DNA of 64,000 bases from assembly GCA_039621445.1 (NCBI GenBank), contig CP154955.1, forward strand, positions 6,066,785-6,130,784, given 5' to 3'. The notes beneath the pieces were generated by a model, which worked only from the letters and a program-made list of their open reading frames with translations, was not told the origin of the DNA and ran no database searches. This document shows positions 13,169 through 24,216 of the stretch, in pieces. Position 1 is the first letter of the stretch. The number at the start of each line of letters is the position of its first letter. Position numbers and translations under genes: made by a program. The stretch is from Euglena gracilis (lineage: Eukaryota; Euglenida; Euglenophyceae; Euglenales).

Positions 13169-13312
13169 GTGCCACAGGGAGGGGGCTGTTGCAGCAAGCA
13201 GTAGGGGGAGACCTCGGCGACCAGGGCCCGGAGGTCGTAGAAGCAGTGGAGGAGGTAGGAGGCGAAGCAGCGGAAGAGGGACAGGGCAGTCGCGTGCAAG
13301 CACCTCCAGACA
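13169..13312 (-). pseudogene. Copy-1 duplicate of the helical exon
   Basis: Counterpart of 33536-33677. It reads [20 protein letters not shown] as in copy 2 but has two extra bases in the run of C residues after LLQQP and two more shortly after, so the end of the reading differs. The adjoining 11-bp minisatellite has one more unit here than in copy 2. Confidence 0.4.
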
Positions 13313-13426
13313 CTTGGTATGTTGGCGTTGTCTGTCGACATTTGTCGAGGTTTGTCGGGATTTGTTGGGATTTGTCGGCGTTTGTCGGGATTTGTCGGGA
13401 TTTGTCGCTGGAGGAACTTGATCTCG
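13313..13426. repeat. 11-bp minisatellite, unit TTTGTCGGGAT (copy 1)
   Basis: About six imperfect units between roughly 13338 and 13410, with one more unit than the copy at 33703-33765. The 11-bp step would shift frame if translated, so it is probably intronic. Confidence 0.7.
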
Positions 13427-13463
13427 TGGGCGGTCAGCCCCTCGTGGAGAGACACGTACTGCT
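13427..13463 (-). pseudogene. Copy-1 exon fragment cut by the assembly gap
   Basis: Encodes only [13 protein letters not shown] on the minus strand; the acceptor-side part present in copy 2 (to 33844) is lost at the N gap. Confidence 0.5.
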
Positions 13464-13476
13464 NNNNNNNNNNNNN
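13464..13476. other. Assembly gap (13 N)
   Basis: Thirteen N bases. To the left is copy 1 of the duplication, cut inside an exon (plus strand ...CACGTACTGCT). To the right is sequence of the 11-kb transposon family. In copy 2 the exon continues past the same point without interruption. The join is therefore unsupported by sequence. Confidence 0.98.
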
Positions 13477-14448
13477 AATAAAACAGAACATGTTTGTTTG
13501 CGCATTTGCGCAAATGCGCGCAGCATAAACACAATTGTGTTTGTGTGCGCATTTGTGCCCATGAGCTTGTGCGTCGACAAACAGTGTGACAAACCCACAA
13601 CGGACGGCCGTTGGTCTGCGCACTCACTTCTTCTTTGTCACGCCGTTATCAACAGTGTCAGTTCATGGCTGCTAAACCCCAATCCGTGAAGCACATGTTT
13701 ACGTTTATTTGCGCAACTGCGCAAATAAACATAAACATAAACACGTTGGTGCGCGCATTTGCGCAAATAAACACAATATTCTGTCCTTCCAGTGTTGGGC
13801 TTCTTCTGCTGGGTTCTTTGCCACACAACTGGTTGTGTGGATCCCGGTATAAGGCGGGTAGGAGACACCCGTCCCCTTCATTCCCTGCGGACCCTATTTC
13901 TTCCCCCCTGCGCTTCTCTTGTCAAACACCCACCTTACCTTCCTTTCCCGTCGTCCTTCCCGCCGGCTTGGTCACACCACACCCACACCCCCCGACGCTT
14001 CCTCCCTGCGCTTTAACAAACACGCCAAAAACACCACACCAAGGCGCCGCAAGAAACGAAGTCCGGCAAACGCCCAGGACGCACACCGCCGGCAGCTCGG
14101 GCACACCCGGGGACACAGCCAAAAGAAGCAACAAGGGCAGTAAAGGTCCCATTCCTTTGCCGCTTTTTTTTGCGTTTTTTTCCGCTTCCAGGGGGGAAGG
14201 TCCCGGGGGTTTTCGACGTACAAAGTCCATTTTCGGACCCCCCAAAAACACCATTTTTTGCCCCGGGGGTCCTGGGGGTCATACCGCCAAAAACAGAATT
14301 TCGCTCATTTTTTTGCACTCTCTTGTCAATGTGTTTTCAAACCCCCCGGGGTCATACAGCCGAATCAAAAGAGAATCAAAAAAAATTGAAATTTGCGCAA
14401 GTGCGCAAATCAACACAAAAAAGCTTCAACTCCAAATCCGCCCGCTTA
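13477..14448 (+). mobile_element. Right-end remnant of the same transposon family
   Basis: Contains palindromic motifs at about 13500, 13710, 13755 and 14393, the conserved G/C blocks with CACCATTTTTTG, and ends in a degenerate terminal repeat (14422-14448, AATCCGCCCGCTTAG). The left part is lost at the N gap. Much of 13800-14160 closely matches 55920-56240. Confidence 0.7.
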
Positions 14449-14626
14449 GGCCGGGGTCGGGGTTCTGGTCCGGGTTTGGGGGTGGGGGTCCAGGTCGGGG
14501 GTGGGGGGTCGGGGTCGGAGGTCGGGGTCAGAGTTGGTGTCGGGGTCTGCCTGGGTTCGACCTCAGTGCCGCACGGCAGCGACTGTCCACTGGCGCCGGT
14601 CCCCACGCCCCAGCCGGCGGGCGCAC

Positions 14627-14756
14627 CTGGATCTCACTGGCCAGGGCCTCCCCCATGGAGCCCAAACTGCTGTAGGGCATCTTCTCCAGGCTCTGTGCCA
14701 GCAGGTAGTCCATACGGCCCTTCGTCATGAACATCGCCATGTAATTGCGGAACAGC
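14627..14756 (-). CDS. FAM135-like gene, exon (esterase fold, last recognised)
   Basis: Acceptor CCTGCAG before 14756 and donor GTGCGC after 14627; phase 2 in, phase 0 out. It reads [20 protein letters not shown] then [20 protein letters not shown] and SEIQ, collinear with the R-L-V-R-T-Y-x-x-x ... M-S-E-x-N-x-x-x-T-x-x-x-F-x-x-M-x-x-R-L-x-x-E-I stretch of FAM135. The next exon should hold the nucleophile serine (GHSxG). Instead, transposon-related sequence starts at 14448 and leads to the N gap. Confidence 0.75.
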
Positions 14757-15654
14757 CTGCAGGGGGGGGGGTGCCTCAGCGTTGGCGTTGGCCCGTCCTT
14801 TTGTGTGCACTCTCTGACTGCTGTTGAGCACATATGTGTGTTCGGTGTTGTTATGTGCCTTGTTTGTCCATGCACATGCTCCCCTGTGTCCAACGAGCAT
14901 TAAATGGAATAGTTATGGTCCAAACAGGGGGTGTTCATTTGACAAGGGTGATTGTTGGACACGGGGAGGGGCGTGTGTTTTAGTGCGCATGTTATTGCGC
15001 CCATATCTGCGAATTACGACCGAGGCGACAAAAAAAATTGACAAGATCTGTAGCACAAAAAAAGAGACATTCCAAAACTGTCAACAACTCAGAAATGTCT
15101 TGCGCATTGGCAATGGCGCGCCATACCGCATTGGGGTAACATGGGGGGGGGTGAGGCTCACCGAAAGTCGGCGCGGTTCCCCCGGAAGCCGTGGACGAAC
15201 ACCACCAAGTGGGTCCCGGCCACGTCCAGGAAGCTACCCCGGTCCCGGGGTCGGCCGAGGGTTTCGTCCAGCGCCTTCAGCAGCAGGCTGCCGGGGCTGC
15301 GCTGCGGCTCCTCTGCAGCAGGCAGCAGTGGTGACATATTCGGAAAGTGAGGAAGATCTTCTTTTGGGACCATGCAATTTTTTTACGACCCCAGGGGATC
15401 ACTTCCACTCTTCCAAATAGCAGTCAATCACCCAGAGGCTCGCCATTCTGGAATGAATCCAAGGGTAAAATGACCACAATCATGAAAAAAATGCCCAAAA
15501 TTGACCAAAAAAATAACTTATTGTTTGGTTCGGACTCAAGGGGAGGGCGGTCCAGCACCCACACCCTTTCTTGGGACAAACTTTTATTTTCCCCGGAAAA
15601 AAGTATTGTCTTACTCTGCTTTGGATATTTTCTCTCTTGCTCCTGATAGCCCAC

Positions 15655-15747
<93 letters not shown>

Positions 15748-18700
15748 AGTGAGTGAGTGAGTGAGTGAGTGAGTGAGTGAGTGAGTGAGTGAGTGAGTGA
15801 GTGAGTGAGTGAGTGAGTGAGTGAGTGAATGAGTGTGTGTGCATAGAGAGAGAGTGTGTGTGGCCAACAACCAAGAGAAGAAGAGGGTGCCTACTCACAG
15901 TCACAGTCACATTCACATTCACACTCACATCCTCACACACACCACTCACACACCCTTACCAGGGTTCGATATAAGGGCAGGTGGGGGGGTCCGGGACACC
16001 CCCCACCTAAACAGTGGCGCGGTCTGGGTGACCAATTCGTGACGAAATGCTGGGCCGAAAGCTCTTGATCCCCCAAAATGGCCAAAAGTGTCCTTTTAGG
16101 CACTTTTTGGGGAAAAAAATGTCAAAAGTGAAGGAAAAAAACGCCAGAAGGAAAATTTTGACCTTTTGGGTGCCCCCGAGGTCGGTCCGGACCCCCCCTG
16201 GCAGGGGGGGGTAGGACCCCCTCTCCGGTCCAGGGGGGGGGGGGGCATCCCCCACCTAAACCCCGTACGCCCTCGTTACATCGAACCCTGGCCGTCACCA
16301 TCGAACCCTGGCCGTCACCCAATCACACCCACTCAACTCAGACCCACACTCACACCCAGACCATACCATTGCTTAGCGACCCCCGGAGGGGGGAGGGGTC
16401 GGTTTCCACTCCGTAAAAACCAGTCAGTCACTTTTTTCGGCCAAGCCAGCCAGTCACTTTACCCCCCCGGGGGGGGGGGGTCGGCCACTCAGGAAAACCA
16501 GTCACTTTTTGGCCTTTCAAGGCCATTTTTGGCCAAAATTTTCTCCGGCTCCTTTGGCGCCGGTTGGCCACTCAGCCACTTTTGGGTGATTTCTGCCCTC
16601 CCCCCCCCCCGGGGGGAGGGGGTCATGGCCAAAAAACTAGTCAGTCCCTCTGAAAAAAAAAACCAGTCAGTCACCCCCCGGGGGGGGGGGACAGGTGTTA
16701 AGCAATGGTCTGACCCAGACCCACACTCACACTCACTCACTCACAGTCACAAACACACACCCTCAGGAAACAGTGCCACCAGCCTCTCCCCTTCCCGGCG
16801 GGCGTTGTAGGGGATCTCCAGCAGGGGTTTTTTTTTCAGACCGGGGGGAGGGAGGGGGGGGAGGGGGGCAGCACTCACCCACCCACCCCCTGGGATGGGA
16901 TCCCCAAAGAGAGGGGGCCCGGGGAACCCACCCACTTTGCCCGAAAATGGACAAAAATGCTAAAAATAGCACCCTTTTCAAAATTTTCGGCGCCTTTGGC
17001 GCCAAAAAAAGATATAGCCACCAGCCCCCACCCCCACCCCCCTGGGGGGGGAGGGGGGTCCAAGGGACCCACCCACCCCCTCCCCCCCCCGGGGAAGGGG
17101 GTCCAAGACTTTAAAAAAAAAACCCTGATCTCCAGCAGACTGACAGAGGAGCGGTTCGGGTACGTGAAGTACGTGGCGGACGAGAGCGGCGGGCCTGCCG
17201 CCCCGGGCCAGCGTTGCTGCGGCGGCCACCAAAGGCAAAGGGGCTGAGGTTGAAAACCCCAGGGGGTCTTGTAGTGCCCCGGTCGGGGTTTGCAGCCACA
17301 CGGGCAAAAAATGCGTTGACCGAGGGCCACCTTTGGCCGCACAAAAAATGGACAACAGTGTATGACACTGCCAGATGATGCGCTTTGACGTGTCAAAAAA
17401 GAAAAGCCGATATTCACTAAAATGTATCACTAACACCTCAGGCATGAATCCCCCAGAATAGGAACCCCCCTTCCCAACATAAGCCCCCCACCCCAGGCGG
17501 TTGGCGGTTGAGCAAAAATCCAAAAATAACCCTCCCCAGATCAAGACCACGTTTGGACGCAAACAACATGGGACAATGAGAAACTTTCTTGGAACAATAC
17601 CAAAAAACCGAATTCCGGGACAAAAGTGTGAAATTGTCTTTTGGATAATCCCCACCAAAAAAAGAAAAAGGCCCCCCCAAAAGGCCCGGGACTTATTCTT
17701 TTTGGTCCATTGCTGGAAACAAACCTCAAAAAAATTCATATTTTGGGAAATTAACTTTTTTTAACAAAAAAACCTTCCTCCCCCCACAGGTTCGGATCTG
17801 GGCGCATTAGGGTGGGTTCAAATCCTGAAACCCACAGCTGCAGGTATGTGTGGTTCCTTGTAGGGCGGAAATTTAAGCCATGCCACTCGACTGCGTCGAA
17901 TGCGGCAGCACATTTTATAAACTTGAAACACAAACTGCAAAAATGAACCTCAAAGGAGATCCTGGTCACCTTTTCAAGTGCAGATTAATAATCCAAAAAA
18001 AGGTGCACCATCAAGCAAATGCATTCACATACAGGTCTAAACATACACATACAGATGCATATGCATTTATGTGTAAATGAATAACACATGTATATTGCAA
18101 ACATAGTCTTTTTACGTTTGTGCCCAGGATTTGGCATTTTGCGGGTTGCGGGTATTCAAAACCATTTAACGTGTTGGCGGTCTTCAAGGGGGTCGGCTGT
18201 TCTTGAGCACCCTGGCATTCCTTTCTGTTTTATGTGCTTATGCGGCCCGATGAAAGAGACCCCTTTTAGAATGCTGCTGCTGCGCTGCAGCAGCGCAAGG
18301 CTGCCCGGGGTCGTGGCCAGCCCCGGCTGCAGCGCATGGAGCGCCAGGGCTCGCTCCGCCCGGAAGAACACCTTGATGAGTCCGACAAACAGCGACGCCG
18401 GGCTGCGAGAGAGGGGACACCTGGGCTGTACAGGAAGGCCTGGTGGGGGGGGGTCCAAGCTTTAAAGAAAAAACCTGGTCTGGACCCCCTCCTGTGTAAA
18501 GACCAATCATTCAACATTCTCATGATGTCGGGGCAGAAATCCAAAGTTCCAAAGAAATATGATTTTTATTTGAATTTAACACTTTTGGAATTCTGGTGGA
18601 AAGCATACCCTCCATACCCTACTATTGCTATTACTGTTACTGTTACCGTGACTGTTACCGTTACCGTTACTGTTGCTGTTACTGTTACTTTCACTGTTAC

Positions 18701-21700
18701 TGTTACTGTTGCTGTCACTGTTACTGTTACTGTTACTGTTACTGTTGTTGTTACTGTTGCTGTTACCGTTACTTTCACTGTTACTGTTACTGTTACTGTT
18801 ACTGTTACTGTTACTGTTACTGTTACTGTTACTGTTACCGTTACTGTTACAATGAGTGAAGCGCCGGAAGTAATTACCTCCCCCCCTCCCAAGCCCAATG
18901 AACATTAAGGTGACAATCTAGACGGTCCGAACGGGGGGCGTTCATTGGACATGGGTGTTCACTAATTCTGTCACCTTCTCAGTGTAGCCTTGAAATGTGC
19001 ATAAACAGTGCACGCGTAATTGCTCAACAATGAACGGCAAATGCATATCCCTTTGTTTTCAGACGGTCAAACGGAAAGCTGGCGAAGCGACAAAGAATGA
19101 AGAGCGGCGACCTCCCTCCTTTGATCCCTCCCTTGATCCCTCCCTGACCGACAGCAAAGGAAGATTTCCTTGCCGACACAAAAAAAATATATGGTGACAG
19201 TCTAGACGGTCCGAACACCCCCTGTTCATTGGGCAAGGGTGTTCATTGGGCTTGGGGGGGGGGGGGGTACCAAACACCTCCCACCCGCAGAGCTGGATGG
19301 GAAGGCTGGTGGGTGGGGGTGAGGGACCGCCAGGGCGTCGTTTAGCACCCCGGGGGGGGAGGCAGCTCAAAGGCTGGGAAATCTGGGCGGGCTGGAAAAA
19401 GGCTGCTGGTTGACCACACCCCCCATGGGGCCCCCAGCTGGAACTGGGTCCAACCCGGAGTCGAACTGGGTACTGAAAAGTCGAAACTCCAAAATGCTCC
19501 CGAAAACTGCCAATTATGCAAAAAAAAGGATTTTTTTTTGACCCAAAATTTATCCTGGCCAGCCCAAGTCCGACATCTTTGTCCCATTTTTGCCCCCTCC
19601 AAAAGCCAAAAATACGTTACCGTCCATGGAAAATAATTGAAACTCGTCGATGGGGGGGGAGGAGGTCCGCGGCAGGGAAAAGGCTGCTGGCTGGACTCCC
19701 CCGGAGGGGGGGGGTCCACTTCGGCTTCTGCTTCAGGGACGCTCTGGGGACCGCCCAGCAGAGCAAATAGTGACTTTGGCCAAAATTGGTACCCTGGGAA
19801 ACCGGAAGAGGCGGTAAGCAGGGCGCCACCGGGATGGGGGGGGGGTCAACCCCCACCACCGCCCTGGGTTCCTGTTCAGCCCTGGTTCGACAGGGAGCCA
19901 GGTTTCTTTTTCCACCAACCCCGGGGGGTGCGTTGTGCTATGGGGTGCCTGCCTATAGCAGGCACACCCCCCTGTGTGCACCGTGGCTGTTTTTTTTTTG
20001 GGTGCCCTTTATCCCTTCTTCTGGCCTGGCGCTGTTGTCCGCCTCTGGCTGTTTGTGTACGTGAAGGTGGCCGGATCCTGGCGGGACTTACCACGCCAGC
20101 CACCAAGCGCCCGCCAGGCACATACTCCACTTTAGTTAGGGGGGGTCTCCTCCACCGTGACGATGCACCGGTTACTCCAGTCCACGACCCCAGCAGGTGT
20201 GGTTCCCAACTCAGTGGACACCCCCCCGGGGGGGGCTCTTTTTTTTGGACCCCGATTCCTGCCGACTCAGACAAATTTCCCTTGAAAAAGTCCATTTCGG
20301 GCCCCCGGCGCCAAAGGCGCCGGGGGTGTGTTATAACACTACCCACCCCAAAACCCTGCCTCCCCCCCTTGGGGTCCACAGTGCCCTACCCCCCTGCCTG
20401 TCCATAGCACCCCCCCCCCTTGGAGGGGGGGCACTTCCTTAAAAAAGAAGCATGTCGGGGGCGTCCTGAGACCAAACGTTGAGATCAGGGTGGATGCGAA
20501 GGTGGGCACACAAACTCGATGGCACTGGCGTTTGTCACGTTCCCAACTACATCAATCACTTGAAATGAAATTGGTGGGGTGCCTTAAACTGACAGGGTCG
20601 AAACAAAACACTTTTCCCACAAGAGCCATAACATGGGCAACACAAGGTTTCATCCTCAGCGGGACACTGGCAGCAATGTTATGATCATACAGAGGGTGGG
20701 ATGAAATTTTGCCTTCGAGCCAAAGGCGCCGAAACAAAGTGGCCACTTTGAGGGGAGGTAAACCAGGCCTTGCAAAAATTTTTGGCCACCTTGGGGACGC
20801 TTTGAGGGGGGGGGGGGTGAGGGTAATCCTTATTTTTGGCTTCTGGGTCGCAAGTGCAGTGGGGGGCCAGTGCAAGCCCTCTCCCTGGGCGCACCTCAAC
20901 ATGGTGTGCTGGGTCAGCTCGTGCCACACGCGGTTCGTCTGCTTCCCGACGAAGGCCAGGCGCTCCGTGACGAGCAGCGGCAGCTGGGCCACCCCCGCGT
21001 CGTTGACCTCTGCGGCGTGAGGTCAGTGGCGGGGTGTGAGGTGCAGACTTTCATTAAGTGCACCGCGGCGAAGTTTGCCGCGGCGCAAAAATCCTTTTTC
21101 CGCGGCGCACGCGGCGCACAATCAAATTTTTGCCGCGGCACACCCGCGGCGCACCTGAAACGCTGCCGTGGCGCACCAACAACGCACCCGCGGGTAATTG
21201 GGATGGCTATGCCGCGGTGCACGCGGGCTGCCGCGGCGCACAGAAAATGATCTTCCGCGGCGCACCCAGTCACAAAATTCACAGTGCCGCGGCGCACGCA
21301 GCGCAGAAAAAAAAATTCCGCGGTGCACTAAATGAAAGTCCGGTGAGGGGCCCCAACTGTCCAGGAACCGACAGGGTTGGCGATGGATGATGCACATATG
21401 CCGGACTTATCTGTATCCGGCTTCCTTTGAAGGTCTCCAGGGGGTCCCCCCACCACCCAGCCCGGTGCGGGACCGTCTGAGGGTATTTCCCACCCAATTT
21501 CGGCGCTTTGCACCGAAACCCATACCTGGGCCTCCGACACGGGACCTCCCTCCTGCGGGGGGGCGGGGGGCTGCCCAGCTCCCACACACACAACGCTCTC
21601 CCCTGGGAGGGGAGGCTGAGTTAAAAAGCAGCCTGCGTACATATATACACACACACACACATATATATATATATATGTATATATATATGTATGTATGTAT

Positions 21701-22189
21701 GTATATATACACTACTCCATCATTAACGCAAAAAAAATTTGGCCGCCCCCTGATCCCATTATCCGGCCCCCCCCGGGGGGGGGGGGGGCGTTTAGTTTTA
21801 GTGGGAGGCTGCCATATATACATACATACATATATATGTATATATGTATATATATACATATGTATATGCAATCCAAACCTGCATACGTATTTGCATAGTG
21901 CCTGGAAACATACAGTGCGCCAAAACCTTTCCAATGGGTATAACAAAAAAATTTTTTTTCTTGGAATAAACACGTGCCTTGTGCGGCATGGCATGTGTTT
22001 GGGGGTCACCCGCCACCCGTTGTGACTTCCCACCACATGGCACAAAGCACATGCAAGGGAAAAAATTTATTCCATCAGAGATGTATGAAAACTGTTTGGC
22101 GTGGGGTATAATATCTTTTCTTGCACATTGTGTGCTATTGGTGTACACATACATATGTTTCATGAGTGTGGACACACATATGTACACAC

Positions 22190-22222
<33 letters not shown>

Positions 22223-24184
22223 CACAAAAAACATATTCTTTACATTATTCTTTCATTCAATATATTCTATATATTTTAAAATATATGCAATTTCACACAA
22301 TTTCACCACAAAACAAAAAAAAATTCTGCCAAAGAAACAAAAGAGGTGAACAGTGGTTTGAATGCAGGAGGAAATGACACAGACAGCTTCTGAGATTTTC
22401 ACACCAAGTGTCAGGTCGTCCACCAACCAGCCTGTGATCGTCGCGATGGTTTTGTCGCCGAAAGGATACAACTGCATGTCCTGCAAATCAGAAATGCTAT
22501 TCGGCTCCATCTCAACCAGTTTCACAAATTGAATTGCTATTCATTTTCAAAAAAAAATGCCACAATTCCCGAACCATAGGCATTCACTTGTTGGCAAGGG
22601 GTTCAGGCACTTTCTCACACTTCAACACTTAACCCATGACCCTCCTGGGAGGGAGGGGTCGACTTGCAACTGACACAGACACCAACTGTTAACCGCCCTC
22701 AATAATCTCAGCCTCCTCTTTTTTGAGGGTGGCTGAGGCCCCACTGGGGGCCAGGCTTGCTGGCCTGTGGTGGGGCTTGGGCACCCTCCCCTTGAGAGGG
22801 GGGGGGGGTCCAGCGCCCAAGCCCATCCAACCACCCTTGAAACCCACTCGCCCATCCCTCGCCCCATTTGTGGGGTCACGCACGGTCAACCAGGGTGCCC
22901 CCCCTGGTATGGGGATTCTTGATAGGTGAGCGAATGCCGAAAGTTGCCGCATTCATTCAACGGTACCTGGAACGGGGAGTTGAAGAAACACCTTGAGGAA
23001 AACTGTCAAAACGTGTCATCGTGAATTTTACTGGCCTCATCTCTCGAAAACCCATCCCTCACCCAAAGAAACAAAGCAACAAATCTGAAGGTCTGCCAAC
23101 CAGACCGCGGGAGGGGGGGGGGGTCGGTGCCCGCTCTTGGCAGGCTGCGTTTTCGGGGGCTTATTATGTCAAACAAAAGTCAAAAAAGGTAAAAAATTTT
23201 TCTTGCGAGATGCCATGGTGGGTGGGGAACCCCCCCAACCCGTTGAGCCATGGCATGGCCATTTCTCATTGAAATCTGCCTGGGTTTGACAGGGTATCGG
23301 GCTTTCGTTAAGGGCGCCTTGTGCCATGAGAAGGAGTGGGGGTGGTCACCCCCCCAACAGGATGGGAAGGGGGGGGTCGAACCCCCCACCAGGGTTCGAT
23401 GTAAAGACAGCTGGGGGTGGTCCGGACCCCCTCCCCCCGGTCCAGGAGGGGGTTGGGGAACACCCCCCCCCCACCTAAACCCCATACGCCCTCCTTGTAT
23501 CGAACCCTGCCCTCATAGGGTTTCGGGGATCACCATTGGTGAAACGAGGGAGCTTTGGGTTCAGGGGAAAGATGATGAAAACTTGACCACAGGAAAATCT
23601 TGATTGCAGGGGCGGTGCAAAATACATTCCCTCCATAAAAATACACGGGTGTTCCCCCGTTGCATCACGACGATTGGTGTGCGCTTGGATTGATGTCTGC
23701 GCCGCACATTGTAATCCAGGCAATTTCTTTCCTCTGGATTTCATCACCAAAACAACAACCACAACAACCTGCTGATGTGCTCCAAACCAAACAGAGATCC
23801 AAATGAAATGCAACCGCACACCGACTTTTCTCCGGCATATGACACTTTGGATTGCCCTCTCCTGGCCAGAGCAGAGGCACTGGAGTGGGTCGTGATGCTT
23901 TGGCCAACAAAATTCACACTCAACCGCGTGCGGTCACGTGTCAACGCAACAGGCACAGATGCACGCACCCACTCCCTGCCATACACAGACATACAACACA
24001 CATACCTCCCCCCCTCCAAGCACAATGAACACTAAGGTGACAATCTGGACGGTCCAGACGGGGGGCGTTCATTGGGCATGGGGGGTTCCCTCACTGTGTA
24101 TGAAAGAGCTATGGTGCACAGATGGTCCGGACACCCCCTTGTTCATTGGGAAAGGGTGTTGGACATTGGGGGGGGGGGGGGGAA

Positions 24185-24216
<32 letters not shown>

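Larger units (their letters stand above)
1..13463. repeat. Segmental duplication, copy 1 (decayed or alternative haplotype)
   Basis: From the first base this stretch matches the sequence starting near 19474, in the same order and orientation, with mostly small differences: changed homopolymer lengths, short indels and whole small transposons gained or lost. The offset is about 19.5 kb at the left end and about 20.4 kb at the right, because copy 2 carries extra insertions. The match ends at the base before the N gap. The left boundary is outside the window. It contains degraded copies of the middle exons of the FAM135-like gene. Confidence 0.9.

Noticed and set aside
18336-18908. 190-codon frame with Val-Thr repeats, and its antisense partner
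   Set aside because: It translates the (GTTACT)n array; the real coding part is the minus-strand exon 18261-18402.
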